A DNA stretch of 64,000 bases from Rostratula benghalensis (Eukaryota; Chordata; Aves; Charadriiformes; Rostratulidae). Positions 35,431-49,376 of the stretch are shown here, one piece after another. Positions within the stretch are counted from its first letter, which is position 1. The number at the start of each line of letters is the position of its first letter. Location: assembly GCA_013399305.1 (NCBI GenBank), contig VXAI01000179.1, positions 545,030 through 609,029 of the forward strand, given 5' to 3'. The notes beneath the pieces are model-generated. The model saw only the letters and a program-made list of their open reading frames with translations. It was not told the DNA's origin and searched no databases. Position numbers and translations under genes: made by a program.

Positions 35431-38114
35431 TTTTCCACATCCTGGGCCAAACTCTTCCCCAGTTATTCATGCGTATACTTATTGATGTCAGTAGAATTAC
35501 ATACAAGCAATGCATAAAAGAATCTGGTGGGTTGGTGGTTTTTTGTTGTTTGTTGTTGGGTTTTTTTCCCTGTGCTTTTTTTTTTCATAGATTTTGAGTT
35601 TTGTTTTATGATAATCTGGAATTTGAAAATCAGTATCTTTTTTCTCTGCATTATCTGTGAGCATATTGCAAGCTCTTGTCCAATTAGAATAATCTGATTA
35701 TGACAGTAGGAAATATTTTCTTCATCTCTAAAATGTGGGCTCAATTTATGATAAAAAGTGTGGTGGAAGATGTATTCCCCTTTTACATACATACGCAATT
35801 ATAAGTATATACATTAATTAAAACAAAAAATTCCACTTCTAGAATCAAATTAATTTTATGACAGTAATCTTTCTTGAAGCTGGACTGATACTTTAGGAGA
35901 TTTATGCCTATATGCCTATATGTAGTTTTATTGAAATTTGGAACTTTCTGAAGTACTGGAATGCTGCTGGATTTTTTTACTCAACTTCTTGTATGAGTTG
36001 AAACAACTTAATTGTCGTTACATAGATCTGACAAACTGCAGAAGATGCATCTTGAAATATTTTCAGTGAGAATCTGAGGAATGGAATCTGAGTCAGAAAT
36101 CATAAAAATTACCATAAGATCAGCCAACCAAATGATTTTTTAATTAAGATCCTCTCTGAATACTTAAATGGTATCCCCAATTAGTATTAATAAAAGCTAT
36201 TTAAAACCAGATCTAGCTGGAATAGCTGAGGAGACTGTTGGTAAAGTTCCTAGGTCACTGATTAAATCCAGTACAGATCAGTAAAAACTGAAATTTATGT
36301 TTGGAAACAAGCATGGAATATCTTCATTGGTTCAGCCTAGTATCCAGTACAAAGGTGACAATATAATTAGAAAAGACAGACTGTTGTTACCCTTGGGAAG
36401 ATCTCATCACAACACTGAGCATGCAGGAGACTTTCTTGAGATTGCAACGGGGAAGTTGTAAGTTACAGGATGAAAAATATTAACAAAAAATCTTGCCCAG
36501 GTGTAGTCTGCTCTGTCCCTGCTGTGCTCATCAACTTGTATCAGTTGAATTAGGTAAATAAGATCACCATCCATGCATCTTCAATCTCCTCCTTAACTAC
36601 ATAGGGAAATCAGTCAATTTGTGAACGCTGCTTCATTAGGAACCTTAAATTTGATTGCAAATCCTGTGCCTACATTGAGGAAACAGAGTCCAATCTGTAA
36701 AATAAGTTTTAGATATGTGTATTCAGATGAGTAACTATAATCCCCTTGTTCAAATGCTCAGGTGCTGTGCTGAAAGTTTCTGTCATGTCTTCTGCATGGG
36801 ACTAGCTCAGAGGAACAGCTATATGTGTGAAGCCATTTCAGCTGCAGAGGCTGACTGACTCAATGCCAAGAAAAGCCTGGTTTGCTAAGGTTGGCAAAGG
36901 CTGTCTGACATAACATTGACAATAGCCACCTTCCACCAGGAAGGGTCTAACCCAGGGCAGACTAGTCCAAGCAAAGGGGAAGATCCAATATCTACACCCA
37001 TATCGGACAAAAGTGGTGGGAACCCATCAGTACCACACTCACACTCACAACAATAAGCAGAGCTCATTGAATAAAAGACTGATTCACTTCCTGGTCCACT
37101 TTACACCCATGCATGAAAGATTCATGGTGCAAGGGAGAGGGAAGGTAAGTAGACCACTATGTCTTCATGACTTTAGTATTCACTAAAAAAACTGTGATTC
37201 TACTTACCACAGCATGGATAGTTGTAATTTATGACAGAAAGCCATTCAAGTGGCAGGGAAAAGACCCAAACAAAAGACAGAAGAAAAAGTAAGATGTCCT
37301 ACCAATATGTACATATATATTCACAATTATTATATATTCACAATTCCTATGAAGTCATTGAATATCTTACTGTCCTTTGTTGACCATAACGAATGGATTA
37401 AGTTCTTGTACATGCAGTCATTAGTGTTAAAGTCAGGAATCTAAAGGAGGGTAAGGCAAAGGGTTTAAGATTTGGTGGTTGGAGATGGACTAGAAAGATA
37501 GCAGAGGCCAGCACAGAATTGCTATTCTATCTACACCCGCCAGATATCACTTGCTTACAGATCCAATCTTAATGTTAGGCTCAAAGACTTCTGGAAGAGC
37601 AACAGCAGTCAGAGAGATGTAGAACATGCTACATAGTCTCAGCAGTCACTAGTTGCAAGAAAAAAAATCATGCAAGGAATTATTCCTCCTGGTTTATTTG
37701 AACTCAGTTCATTCTTAGGGACAAGCAAATAGAGTGAACAGAGCTGTCTAGCAGGACATCCATTTCAGTCACTGAGGAGAGGCAGGTGTTTTTGAGGCTT
37801 TCAGAGGTGGATTGAGCCCATAGAACTGAAACACCTAAGTTTGGAAGAGGCCTCCCTTGACCTTACTGCATTAAAAACTTGGGCAGTGAGAAGAAAGAAT
37901 TTATATGAAGAATTGGTGAGAGAAGCACACAGACTAAATCCCACCTATTTAAATACTGGCTTTAAATTCTTCTCCTAGATGCATCTTCACTAGGGGATTA
38001 GCTCTGTCATCCCTGTAGCTGACTGGAGTTTTTGTATTTGTGTTCCCGTGGGACTGATTTATCTAATCTTCCCAAAGATGTCACTTTTAATACTAATTCA
38101 TCATCTGGGTTTTT

Positions 38115-38190
38115 TTAAGGAAAAGAAAAAAGTAGTGTGTGTTAAGGGAAGGAGGAGAGAGAAAAAGAGGGAAGGAAAGAGAGGAACAGC
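38115..38190 (+). repeat. purine-rich low-complexity patch
   Basis: The plus strand is dominated by A and G (GGAAAAGAAAAAAG, then GGGAAGGAGGAGAGAGAAAAAG, then GAGGGAAGGAAAGAGAGG), broken by a short GTGTGTGTT. Low complexity; no coding context. Confidence 0.7.
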
Positions 38191-38543
38191 TCCCGGAGCA
38201 GGTATGAGATAAATATACGCAAACTATAGACATGAAACAGACACTGATCAGGTACACAGCAGGCTGCCTGCTTAATGTCCACTTTGTACCTATTGCTTGT
38301 ACAAATAGAAACCAGTGGCTTCAGACGCGGCCTTCACTTTACCTGCTTCGATATTGAACAGACCTACTTTCCTACAGGAGACAAGAAGCAGTGGAAGTAC
38401 AGGTGCTGGGTAATAACAGCCACAGGAAAAACCTGGACACACAAAGTCAGACCAGTGAAACTTGCCTCTGCTCGTCTTGCAGCTAGGGAAAAATAAACCA
38501 AATCCTTTATGGTTTATGTCAGATGCAAAAAGCAGTTTATAGG

Positions 38544-38577
38544 CACATACACACACAAGAATATATATGTGTGTGTA
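38544..38577. repeat. AC / AT / TG dinucleotide stretch with inverted symmetry
   Basis: ACATACACACAC is followed by AAGAATATATA and TGTGTGTGT, so the AC and TG runs are complementary arms around an AT core. It could form a hairpin or cruciform and is likely length-unstable. Confidence 0.7.
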
Positions 38578-41500
38578 AGGTATATAGGTATGGAAAGAAA
38601 AGGAGAGAAAAAGAAGGAACACAGATTACAGTTTATGTCATTTTACTCATCTTGCTGGATTTCTGTGCCAACTTAATTGTTTATTGCCTCTTTTTTTCTT
38701 CACTGACTTCTTCTTGATACTAGTACTCTAGCAATGTTACCTTTATAACTGATGGCTTGAAATGAATTTTCAAAAACTGCCTACATTATACCAGTTAATT
38801 GTCCGGTGACTGTGGAGAAAAGAAACCAGAACTATGTATTTTAAGTAATGCCCCACACATGGCAAACATCAAGTGAGGAATGCAAGGCCTATGCTAGCAA
38901 AGAATGCAATAAATATAGGCCAGATCATAAACACTACTATAATAAGACAATTGAGGAAGAAGATTTGAAAAGATAAAATTGAGTTCTGTACCTTTGCTTG
39001 CAGAGCTTCTCCAGGAAATAATTGAACAAATAAACTCAAACCCATCACCTCCACCTCTAGTTCAACCATAAAGTTTTGAGCTCAGTATTCTTGACTTTGA
39101 AAAAGGGAGAATGATTGTCTCCATAGAATTAATTAATCTGCAGAACACTCTGGCTTGTGTTATGCAGGAAATAAGAGTTAGATGATTACAGTGCTACCTC
39201 TCGTCTTAAAAATCTGTTAACTTTGAAGTGACCTGTGCTTCACATATTTAAACGTAATGGTCCACATCTTCTTTTGCCTCAGCCATGAACCCTACTCAGT
39301 AATTCTATTGTAGTGAGCTAAATGGAGATATCATCCTGCCCATCCTGTCTATACCTGTCTGCCCAGGTGTAATAACAGTTACAGCCAAGGCAATTGGTGC
39401 TGTGGTGGAATAAGCATTATATAATGTGATGTGACTGTAAGATCTTCCTGGTAAGATTGTTTTACCTTTTATTTTGTTATGCTACTGGTTTTCTTGCATG
39501 CCAACATCAAAGTGTGAGTAAGACTAATCCAAATCCCCTTTCATTGGCCATGGGATATGTTGCACTAACACAACTGTTCGTCCTTTGTGCTGATGGATAG
39601 AAGAATTTGAGGGGATCTCAGGGTGGCTTTAAAGTAGTAAAAATGAACTGCATGACTGCATATCAAATTACAGCTTTGCTTGTCATGGTTTTAAGACATA
39701 CTAAAACTAAAAGAAAACTTCTTATTAAAAAGGCCATTGGATCTGTAAGACTTATAATAAGGCTTTTCTTATTAATACGCAAAGTGAACAATCCAGAAGT
39801 TCTGCTCTGATGGTCCTACCCATTTTAACAGAATCAAAAATATTATTAGTGGTCTCTATTTATGGTTCCACAGTGTAGTAGTTAGTGACAAGCACTGACC
39901 TTTCTAGTGAAGGTCCTGGTACCCTTAACCTTATTTGCAAGAATTATTTGTATAATAACTAGAGATTTTTTAATGATAAGATTAGGAGACTGGATAACTG
40001 AACTCTGTTTCAGATTTCCATCTCATAATTGATTGTATGTATTAAATGACAGTATTGTAAACTGTCTGTAATAAAACTTACATAACATATACATAAAGAG
40101 TGAGGGTTAATTTCCATCTTTCTAAAATACTTTGAGATTCTCAGATGAAGAGCAGTAACAAGGCCTGGAAAATATCAAACCTTTACTATTGTTAAAAACA
40201 ATCAAAGAAATAGGCAAGATATGTTGCACACAAAAAACACTTCCATATTTATTTCTGTTCTTACATATACAACATTTTTCTTCCAAGGGCAAACTGTCTA
40301 GTACAGGTAACATCAGAGAAGCTCCCCTGACGTGGCAGATTAGAGGTCACTATAACTGTACAGGTGAATTAGCAGTCATTATACAAAGTTCACCATTCAG
40401 GTGGATGTGACGTGAACCCAGCATTGACAGAAAAAGCAAAATAACTGTGCCAGCAAGTAGCAATGCTTTCATATTATGTCTAATTAAGTACATAGAACGA
40501 GTGAAAGTACGTATTCAGTGTGTCATTTCCCAGTCTCCTTTGGATCAGATGCGTACAATTTTCCTAATATATCCTATTCTGTTGGTCCAGGAAGAGGTTT
40601 TTGGGGGGCTTGGAGTATTTCTAAGACTGTATAGGTTCTAAGCTCCTCCTCGATGTCCTCCATTGGCAACGAGTCAAAGCTCTTCTGACTTACGAGCTGC
40701 AGGTTCAACGGTTCCCTTGCCTGTGGGAAGCAGGGACAGAAAATAGAAACCTGTGTTCATGAGCTTTTCCACCAAAGCTCCAGGATAAAAATGTTTGGGT
40801 GAGGGATCATGTCACCTTGTGTCAGTAGAGACTGGAACTTTAAGAGGGAACATGAATCACCCCTTGGTCTTAGGCTGAAGTGAAGAGATGGGTAGAATTA
40901 TCTGCCTCTTCCCTTTGAGGCTGAATGATTAAATAGAGTAAGGGAAGAATTCACCTAGAGATTTAGGCATCCTAATTTAACTGTCTACATATAACCATAT
41001 ATTAAATGGATCATAAGTTCCCTAAGTAGTCAGTAAAGATGTAGTTAACTGAGTCAAAGGAACACAGAAAATTATTCGGTTAACTACAGACTAGGGGCGG
41101 ACTCGCCTAAGCACCGGTTTCTGGTGCCTTTTGAAATTCCATAGGGTACCTGAGATACCTACTCCCATGTCACATGAGACTTCACCCATCTGGACTGGCA
41201 GCTGGGTTGCAGCAAGTAAGGTATCCACAGAAGCATGCATGTTTTGGTATGTACTTGGCTAAATACATGGCTGAAGCAGGTGAAACTCATCTTAAATTTT
41301 AAGTCACAAAGTTGAGGGAAACTATTCAGAAGATGCTCCTAAACATTTCTAATAACATAAAATGTATGAGAAGTTTTAAATCATACTCAGTGAAAATTGC
41401 ACTCAATCAGCTCTTGTGATTGCTACACATTCTGATCTGGATGTTTTTGAGCTCCACTATGCCTGATAAATCCTGACTGCTATGCCATTGAATATTTAAG

Positions 41501-42604
41501 GAGTGAGATTCATCAGCAGTCAATTTCTGTTACAAACAATGACTGACTCAGCAAGGGGAAGATTGAGCTGGATTTGCAGAAAAAATAAAGAAAATAGTAC
41601 AGGCTGTCAGAAAGCAGAGTTTCTAGAAAGCCATTCCGGTTGTCTTACAGCTTTGACACATGGATTATGGAAACACATTTCCTGTTCCAATTCTATAAAA
41701 CTGTCATTTACATACCATCAGTCCACAGCTTGGCATTCAAAAAAATGTGCAGACAACAGCACCATCCTATTCACACAGTACAGAGGTACCTTGCTGAATG
41801 CAGAATGGCTAAATAATTTCTAGCCATACATACATTTTACATAATTAGAAGTTTTTTCAGGAGCACAATCCATACTGAAAAGAAATCGAACACATGATGA
41901 CTAGTTTCTCTGAACTGCTATATTCTTCCAAACTTTTTTCCAGCATTCATAACACATATGGAACATGTAAGTTTATAGCATCCCTATCAAAAACTTGTCC
42001 CATTAATTTTAGCCATGAGCATGTTCAAACTTGGTTTTCAAACTTACTGAGATCCCAACCTCCAATATATTAACTTTTCCCCAGATTCCAAATACCACTT
42101 GCATCAAAGTAGAGGGTAAATATACTCTGACTCAAATGCATTACTTCACTGTCTAACCATTGTGGAACCAGATTGAAATCTGGGCAGAAAATAATAGATG
42201 ATAGAGCAAAGTCGCTCACAAACTGCGATTATAGCAAGTTCAGAAGAAAACAGAACCATTGTTTATTTTCAGAAAGATAGAGAAGCTTAATTCTCTGTCT
42301 CTCACAGTCAGCAAGCTGTTTAGTAAAGGCACAAAGTTCAGCTGCTCAGTTAAATTTTCTCAGTCCTATGGGTTATCCTTGTTCCATGGACATCACATGC
42401 ATTCTAGCCGTCAGAATACATGGCACATCCCTGAAGTCCCACTTTATGCATACTTTTAGACCTTTTTGATTTACAATATTTTCTTTCAAGATGTAAGTGA
42501 CAAACCATATGGTTGTTGGACAATTTCTGATAATACGTGGCTTACGTTTGCCTAAAAGAGCTGAGAAATAAATTGATCTGAAATTTATTTATTTATTAGA
42601 GCCT

Positions 42605-43631
42605 GAAAAGAACTCTAGTGACATCACCAAGTGCAGAGGGACCTTGGCAGGCTTGAGGAGTGGGCCCCTGCAAACCACCTAAAGTTCAACAAGACCATGT
42701 GAAAGGTCCTGCAATCTGAACTGAAAGGTCCTGAAATCCAAAAAGGTCAGGGCAATCCAAAGCACAAATATAGGCTGGGCAGAGAACTGATTGAGAGTAG
42801 CCCTGAGGAGAAGGACTTAGGGGTGTCAGTTGGTGAGAAACTCAACATGAACAAGCAATGTGTGCTTACATCCCAGAAAGCCAACCACATCCTGGGCTGC
42901 ATCAAGAGAATTGTGACCAGCAGATCAAGGGAGGTGATTCTCCTCCTCTACTCCACCCTAGTGAAACTCCACCTGGAGTCCTGCATCCCTCTCTGGGACC
43001 CCCAACATAAGGACATTGAGCTGTTGGAGCAGTTGTGAATGCCCCGTCCCTGGAAGTGCTCAAGGCCAGGCTAGACGGGTCTTTGGTTCAGTGGGAGGTA
43101 TCCCTGCCCATAGCAGGGGAGCTGGAGTTTTGTGATATTTAAAATCCCTTCCAACCCAAACCATTCTATAATTCTATGATTCTAGGTCCAAAAGAGGACC
43201 ATGAAGATGATCAGAGGGCTGGAGCACCTCTCTTATGAGGACAGACTGAAACAATTGAGGTTGTTCAGCTTGGAGAAGAGAAGGCTACAGCGAGACATAA
43301 TAGCAGCCTTCCAACACTGAAAGGGGGACTACAGGAGAGATGGGGAGACATTCTTTATCAAGGAATGTAGTGATAGAATGATGAGTATTAAGCTGAAAGA
43401 AGGGGAGATTTAAATTAGATATTACTAAGGAATTCTTTACTCTGTGGGTGGTGAGACACTGGAACAGGTTGCCCAGAGAAGTTAGGGATGCCCCATGCCT
43501 GGAAGTGTTCAAGGCCAGGCTGGATAGGACTTCAAATAACCTGGTCTGTTGGGAGGTGTCCCTGCCCATAGTAGTGAAATTAGATGATCCTTAAGGTGCC
43601 TTCCAATCTGAACCATTCTACAATTCTATGA
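42605..43631 (+). mobile_element. CR1 LINE, 5'-truncated, interrupted by a second CR1 3' end
   Basis: A plus-strand CR1 running from the 'GACCTTGGCAGGCTTGAGG' region of ORF2, through AAGGACTTAGGGGTGTCAGT, GCCAACCACATCCTGGGCTG and GTGATTCTCCTCCTCTACTC, to GACATTGAGCTGTTGGAGCA at 43031. The pattern resumes at about 43185 with GGTCCAAAAGAGGACCATGA and runs through CTGGAGCACCTCTCTTATGA, GAGACACTGGAACAGGTTGC and GGAAGTGTTCAAGGCCAGGC to the 3' tail CCATTCTACAATTCTATGA. The 153 bases between (43032-43184) belong to another CR1 3' end. Near 42700-42740 a GAAAGGTCCTG phrase occurs twice. Coding frames are broken (71 codons is the longest), so it is inactive. Confidence 0.95.
43032..43184 (+). mobile_element. 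short CR1 3' end nested inside another CR1
   Basis: It starts abruptly with GTTGTGAATGCCCCGTCCCT (the 3' coding end) and continues through GGAAGTGCTCAAGGCCAGGC, GGTATCCCTGCCCATAGCAG and TCCCTTCCAACCCAAACCAT to TTCTATAATTCTATGATTCTA, the octamer tail. It therefore has a complete CR1 3' end and an extreme 5' truncation, in the same orientation as the host element. It shares the same homologous block with the host's own 3' end at 43477-43631. Removal would rejoin the host CR1 within its QRRATK-coding region. Either a nested insertion or a template-switch chimera explains it; target-site duplications are not expected to be clear for CR1. Confidence 0.9.
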
Positions 43632-46600
43632 AACTCAGAATCTAATGTTCTGTGAGGATGGAGTGTCAGTGATTTGCAGGCTGACCTGAGGAAGAAAACA
43701 TCCAGTTAAAGCAAATTGAACTCCCATAGGTTTCTCTGGGTAAAAGCTAATTTTGCACTTGCTTGGTTCTGAAGGCACGCTTTCAGATCAGGAGGTTTCA
43801 ATGCAAATTGTAACTATGGGAACATGCAAGGAGCACAAAAAAATATGTTGAATCTCCAGATGAGGGAATATATCCTAATTAGTTATGTCTGCTCTCGTGT
43901 CTGGCTACCAGCTGACAGACTCGGCAGCTGATCTCTCTGAACCAATCCAAATTGGAAAAAGATTTGGGTTAGGGTCACTTTTTGAGTGGGCAAAGGTTGG
44001 GGCTGGTTGTTATTTAGACTGAACTAGTTCATTCATCTCTAGTTACCCATATGTCAATACAATAGATTCAGGTAACATAATATGCTGTGGGCTAGAAACT
44101 TTCTGGTTTGTTTCTACCTGCACATTTTCATGGGCTGCTGCCAGAAGAGGAAGGCAATACATCCTGGGACAAAGAGGAAGTTCTGGACACTTCTGGAAGA
44201 GCTCCAGAATGCACTATGAGAACAAACACTTTGGGTGTAAAACTTTCAAGTTTTGTGCACTTTAGGTCAGGCTCAGATGGTCAATCCCAAGCTTATTTGT
44301 ACACCTGTGAACAACAGTCTATGTGAGGATTGGGAATTTTTATACATTAGACCCTTTGTCACTTTCTCTGCACAAGTTTAGCTTTTACTATGTACCAGAA
44401 AGACCCATAATAGAGACTGATATAAAATGCAACTAAATCAGTGGAAAATATCCCATCAATTTCAAAAGAAACTAGTCTCACTGTTCATCACACATGTCCA
44501 GGACCAAAAAAAGCCTTGGATGATTGCACAATTAAGAAAAAAAACCAAAAAACAACCCAAACCCAAGCAAACAAAAAAACCCCCAAAGCCCCAGTTTTGC
44601 TTATCTGGATCTCTAAAATTCAGATTCTAGAAATTCCACATTGTAACTTTATTATTATTTTTGCATAGTAACTGCTGAACAAATTTACTCAATTTGTAAA
44701 TGAAAAGAAACATCATGTTGGAAAGTCAACCTAGCCAAATCATTAAAGAAAATTCAGAACTGAGTATAGGGCTCTCAAGTCCCCAGATCTTTACCTAAAG
44801 GCACAGAAGTAATGCTGAGAGTGAGAACTGGTCATCTCCTTCAAGTTAGCATTCTATTGCCAACATAGAGCAGGACTTCATTTCAGAATAACCAAGTTAC
44901 CATCATCATAATCTCACTAACATTACCAAGAATAAGTAGTTTCTCTAAATAACAGACATTTTTTCACTACTTTTCCTTCCTGCTTGGAGGACTGAGTGTG
45001 TGAATATTTGCAGGACTAATATGGGTGATGCTTAGAGTAAATATTGAGTACATCTCTTAAGCAAGTTAAACAGTATCTGCCATTGGTCTTTCATAAAGAG
45101 TTCCTGTGTGCTGTTTGGAAGTGTGCATGGGCCAGAGATGATTCCTCAGGGGCAGGGTGGCTGCAGTCCTCTGAAGCCCCTGAAGTCTGAAGGAATTTAA
45201 CAGCTGTTTATGCCACTGACCTCAGAGCCAGAGAACAGCCTGTGGTCTTACTCGTATGAATATAGCCAGAGAGTCCTGGGAAGTGCCTCCAAGAGCCGCA
45301 AAGGCTCTGCAGTCCTAGTAAGAATAAAAGGCAGAAGAAATTAATAGTTCAGGATTCATATCACATAAAAAGAGCAGGACATTTTCCAGCCAAGCACTTC
45401 CATTTTAACTTTGACTGACTCACTCTCCTGAGCTCATAAAATAGACAAAACATAAACAGGAAGTACAAAGCAGTATATTACATAAAGCATATTTAAAAGC
45501 CTAGAAAGGATCCTTCATTTAAGATTTTTGCCTTTTCACAGATGGATGACTAGGTGGTATTATTTTCCTACCTTCCCTTAACTCTTTACATCTGTCCTCT
45601 GACATGCTTTCCAATCCTTCCCTCCTCTAACCCAGTCCCCTTGCTCTATCCCACAGCACATGTGCAGGATGTGCATAAAGCTAACCTTTAATTATAAAAT
45701 CTTGTCCACACACTTTAATAGAAGTATGCACCATTGCACTGCTGACTACTTACTCTCCAATACATAATCTTATTATCTCCTTCCTTCTTGTGTTGTTGAA
45801 GAAGGTAACAGGGGTCACCAATCTACATTCCGAGCATGTAGACCTTCTGGATTATCATCTGGCAAACATTATAAACTTCTCCCTTCATGATTATTTTCTA
45901 TCTTTTTTATGTTCTTAGAGCACTGCACACTGGTTCCACTGATTATAAATTACAGGATGGGGAGAGATCTGATGAAAATATTCACCTTTAAGTGGCCCAG
46001 AATTTTATGTCTGTGAGAAAACACATATTTTTCATTGCTAACAGATGCAGCTCAGACCACAGCCAAACAACTGCTCATAGCACACGGATACACACCTATG
46101 TTACACACATTGCACGTGCACATGAACACATACCCTGTATTATAACAAGTTCAGCTTTCACTTTATCACCATAAAAAAGGCAACTGATGAACAGTCCAGA
46201 AGTTGCAACACTTTGAGTGCAGCTGTCTGGCATACTCATGTGGCAAAGAGCAAGTGCCATGACAGCAAAATGGGTCACAATAATGAATGACATTTGCAGA
46301 TTTCTTTTTCTTTGTGCCAAGACTCCTAAATGCACCACTGCTAGCATACTGGTACTCCTTAAGACCCACTTTATCTGCTGGAAATATTACTGAAAAGAAT
46401 ATCAACTTCTGTTTTTAACTGGAAACTACTACTCAGGTTCTATATTTGGATGCCACTTCACAGCTAAATGTTTCAATTTCCACACATGAAAAATGGGGAA
46501 TAATGATACTGACCTTTGTAGAGCACTTTGAAATCCAAGGAAAAAAGAGCTAAAAGAAAAACTGGCATTATTATTATTTTTCTCTTACCATCTGTGGAGG

Positions 46601-46823
46601 GAAAAAGAATGAAAGTTGATATAACAGAAACAAAGAAGTAGATGTGTTTTGACAACTTTGTATAGGCTAGAATTATCTGGGTGGAGGGTGGTATTTGCAT
46701 GGAATACTTTTCCAATTTTCAAGAACAAAGACAACAAAATCTGAAAAACAAGAGTTTATACTTCACGCTGCTGGTATGTTTAAGGTCTGAATTGAAAGAG
46801 AGATTGTAGGCTGGTTAACATTC

Positions 46824-46839
46824 TTTTTTTTTTTTTTTT
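46824..46839. repeat. poly(T) tract
   Basis: A run of 16 T followed by GGTAG. Simple mononucleotide repeat with no coding context. Confidence 0.85.
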
Positions 46840-49349
46840 GGTAGTTTTATCCAGCTGTTGCAGACATGTAACTACATTTTGGCTTCTGGAGTCCTCCTAC
46901 AAGCACTTCAAGATTTGAGACCTGATTTTCCTGCTTTAAATTGGGCAGCCATCCTGGAAACCATAATAAGATGCAGCACTGTTGACAGACTTTCTCATGG
47001 AAAGTCGAACAAAATGCTATATAAGTTGCTATATGCAAAGGTGTGGTACCAGCTTTCAGTATCTCCCAAAAGCCCTTAGATGTTGCCTTTTTCTACCCTT
47101 CTGTGTTCTTTTTAGTTCTTTGATATTATTTTTAAAGTTTGGTTTCATCTCACTAACTGTTCCTATTGAAAGTTTGGCAGTTTGTCCAAGTTAGTTCTCC
47201 AGACTCCCTTTATTATAAGCCACCAGTGACAGGCACATCTAGAGGACTACATGGATTTAGCTGTCTTTTATATATCTCTTTGGATGGGTAAAACCACCCT
47301 CTGAAAAAAAAATATCTTTCTTTTCATTTGCTGGCAAGGAGGCCAGAAAGGCAAGCTCAGACTAGAGTTTAAGTGTCTGATGGTTAGAGTTAGGTGAGAA
47401 AAATCCCACTCCCGGTTGCACATAATAACACCAAGATCTTCACAGAAAACATAGAGAAGTAAGGTCTTGGCCCCCAGTCTGGAAGCTCAAATCAAAATGA
47501 TAGAAATACCAGAGAAGTGAAGGTATACCAGGAAGGGCAATAGTTATGGAAATAACAGTACACAATTACTCATTTTAGGAATCCATCTGGTTAGGTGTGT
47601 TGTTTCATTTAAATGATGTGTAAACGCACTCACTTAATGGCCCTCATTTATACATTTATACATGTCATGTGAGCACTACAACACACACGGTTTTAATTTT
47701 AAAACCTAAAGCACAAGTAGCAGACCTCACCTTTGCTGGATGCTGTCGGGTGTCAAAATCGAAAAGTTCAGCTTGTGCCCCTTCCAAGGAAATATAATAC
47801 ATACGCATCTGTGCACCCTGAGGTCTGCACACAGCTGCACAATGTTTTATGAGATGTTGCAGTGGCTTCTGCTAGACTTCCTGACGTAAAACTACAAACA
47901 ATCAAATGCTCCTTCCCCCACATCTCTTTCTCTCAACCAAATGCCTGAGAAAAGAGATCTTTTTAAGCCAACAATGTCCTTTAAACACTTTTGCTCCCAA
48001 GGGAAAAAGTTATCTTGGTATTTACAGGAGGAGATCATGATCTTGGGTATTTCAGCTTTGAGCAGAAGGAAGCCAAACTTCTTAACTTTTGTTCAAAATG
48101 AAAGTTTCTCTCAATAAAGTCTAAATCAACCTTAGAAGGCAAAAATAAGTATGCTCCACTGAGCAGAAAAGCGTGAGCTGACATTTAAAATCTGCACACT
48201 GCTATCTCAGCCACCCAAGAGAGAAATGATTCTGCATTAACAGAAGAAAAATGCAACCCTGAAAATTGATATCTGTGCATTTACACCAGGACAACTGCAA
48301 CACAATACAATGCCCTGGCACTCTCCTTCCTTATATTCTAGTTTTTTCACACAGCTTGTATCTTTTCCTAACTAGATCCAGGTCAATAAAATAAAATAGA
48401 ATACAACTACATTAATATTTTTTTTTTTACTGAGAGAATGCAAATTTGATAAATCAAATTATTTTTAAATTGCTGTTGATTCTGGAAAATGGGCTGTTTT
48501 GGTTTTTAACTCTAAGGACATCATTTTGACATTTTCAGAACAAAAGGTTTTGATTCAAAATGATGTTTCATTTTGATAAGTGGTTTTAGTTTCATTAAAA
48601 AGAAGAACAAAGGCATGAGTAAAAAAATAAATTCAATTAAATATTTGTAACTTTGCAGTTCACAAAAAAAATGGAAAAGAAATGTCTCTAAACAAAGCCA
48701 CACAAAGTTACTTCAAATTCCTTGTTTCTTAAAAAAACTATCAAAAAAATGAAAAAAAGATCAGGCAATCTCTCAACTACCTCAATCATGACCCCAGATA
48801 AAAAGCAGGATATGACTTGAGTGCAAAAGCTATTTTAGCCCTTATTTTCCTGTGTTCAGAAAATGAACATGAAGCTGTCAGTATAATATTTTCAATAGCC
48901 TAGAGCAGGACACATTAGAAATGAAACTCATCACCATCGAGTCTGCTCTGAGCCCACCTCCAAATTGTCTTGCCCACTTTTTTTAAAACTAATGTAATAA
49001 TGCATTGTTTATTGTACTTGTTATCATGCAGGGAATCAACAAGGAACTCCTTCTACCACAGTCATAGCTTCAGCGATTAGACATCAGACACCAAATGATC
49101 AGTCTTTCATCCATTTTCCAGTGATATGGACTGTTAGCCTGGGTTTTCAAAAGAAAAATCTTGGGCAGAAAGTATGCAAATTCTACTGCAGTTCAGTGAG
49201 AACTGAGTACCTAATTCCATCAGCCATCCCTGAAAATCCAAGCCTTAGTGCACTTATACAGTCGTTTGCACTTTCGAAATGCACTACCTACAACAATACA
49301 CTTCTAGGTGGAAATCCTTTGCTGGTGGCTTTTCTCTTGGACAATGGCA

Positions 49350-49376
49350 AGAAAAAGAAAAAAAAAAGAAAAAAGG
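49350..49376 (+). repeat. A-rich tract with interspersed G
   Basis: An AAGAAAAAGA10GA6 pattern, a low-complexity stretch inside an otherwise open plus frame. It reads as a lysine-rich run if translated, an artefact of composition. Confidence 0.8.

Larger units (their letters stand above)
35431..42604. other. unique AT-rich DNA, no gene recognised
   Basis: Short frames on both strands (longest 111 codons, 35798-35463, minus; 110 codons, 38622-38290, minus). Contents include a T/G-rich patch near 35525-35590, a purine-rich patch (38115-38190) and an AC/TG inverted stretch (38544-38577), the last two listed separately. A block at 40930-41180 contains phrases such as GAGATTTAGGCATCCTAATT that recall old sauropsid dispersed repeats but could not be assigned. 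No exon was recognised. Confidence 0.45.

Noticed and set aside
40930..41180. Possible ancient dispersed repeat (GAGATTTAGGCATCCTAATT and following)
   Set aside because: Resemblance to sauropsid repeat phrases is too weak to assign limits, strand or family without a library search.
43285..43569. 94-codon minus-strand frame (and a similar one at 59027-59308)
   Set aside because: Antisense of the CR1 3' end; both begin MGRDTS because they read the same repeat in reverse, so they are not a gene family.
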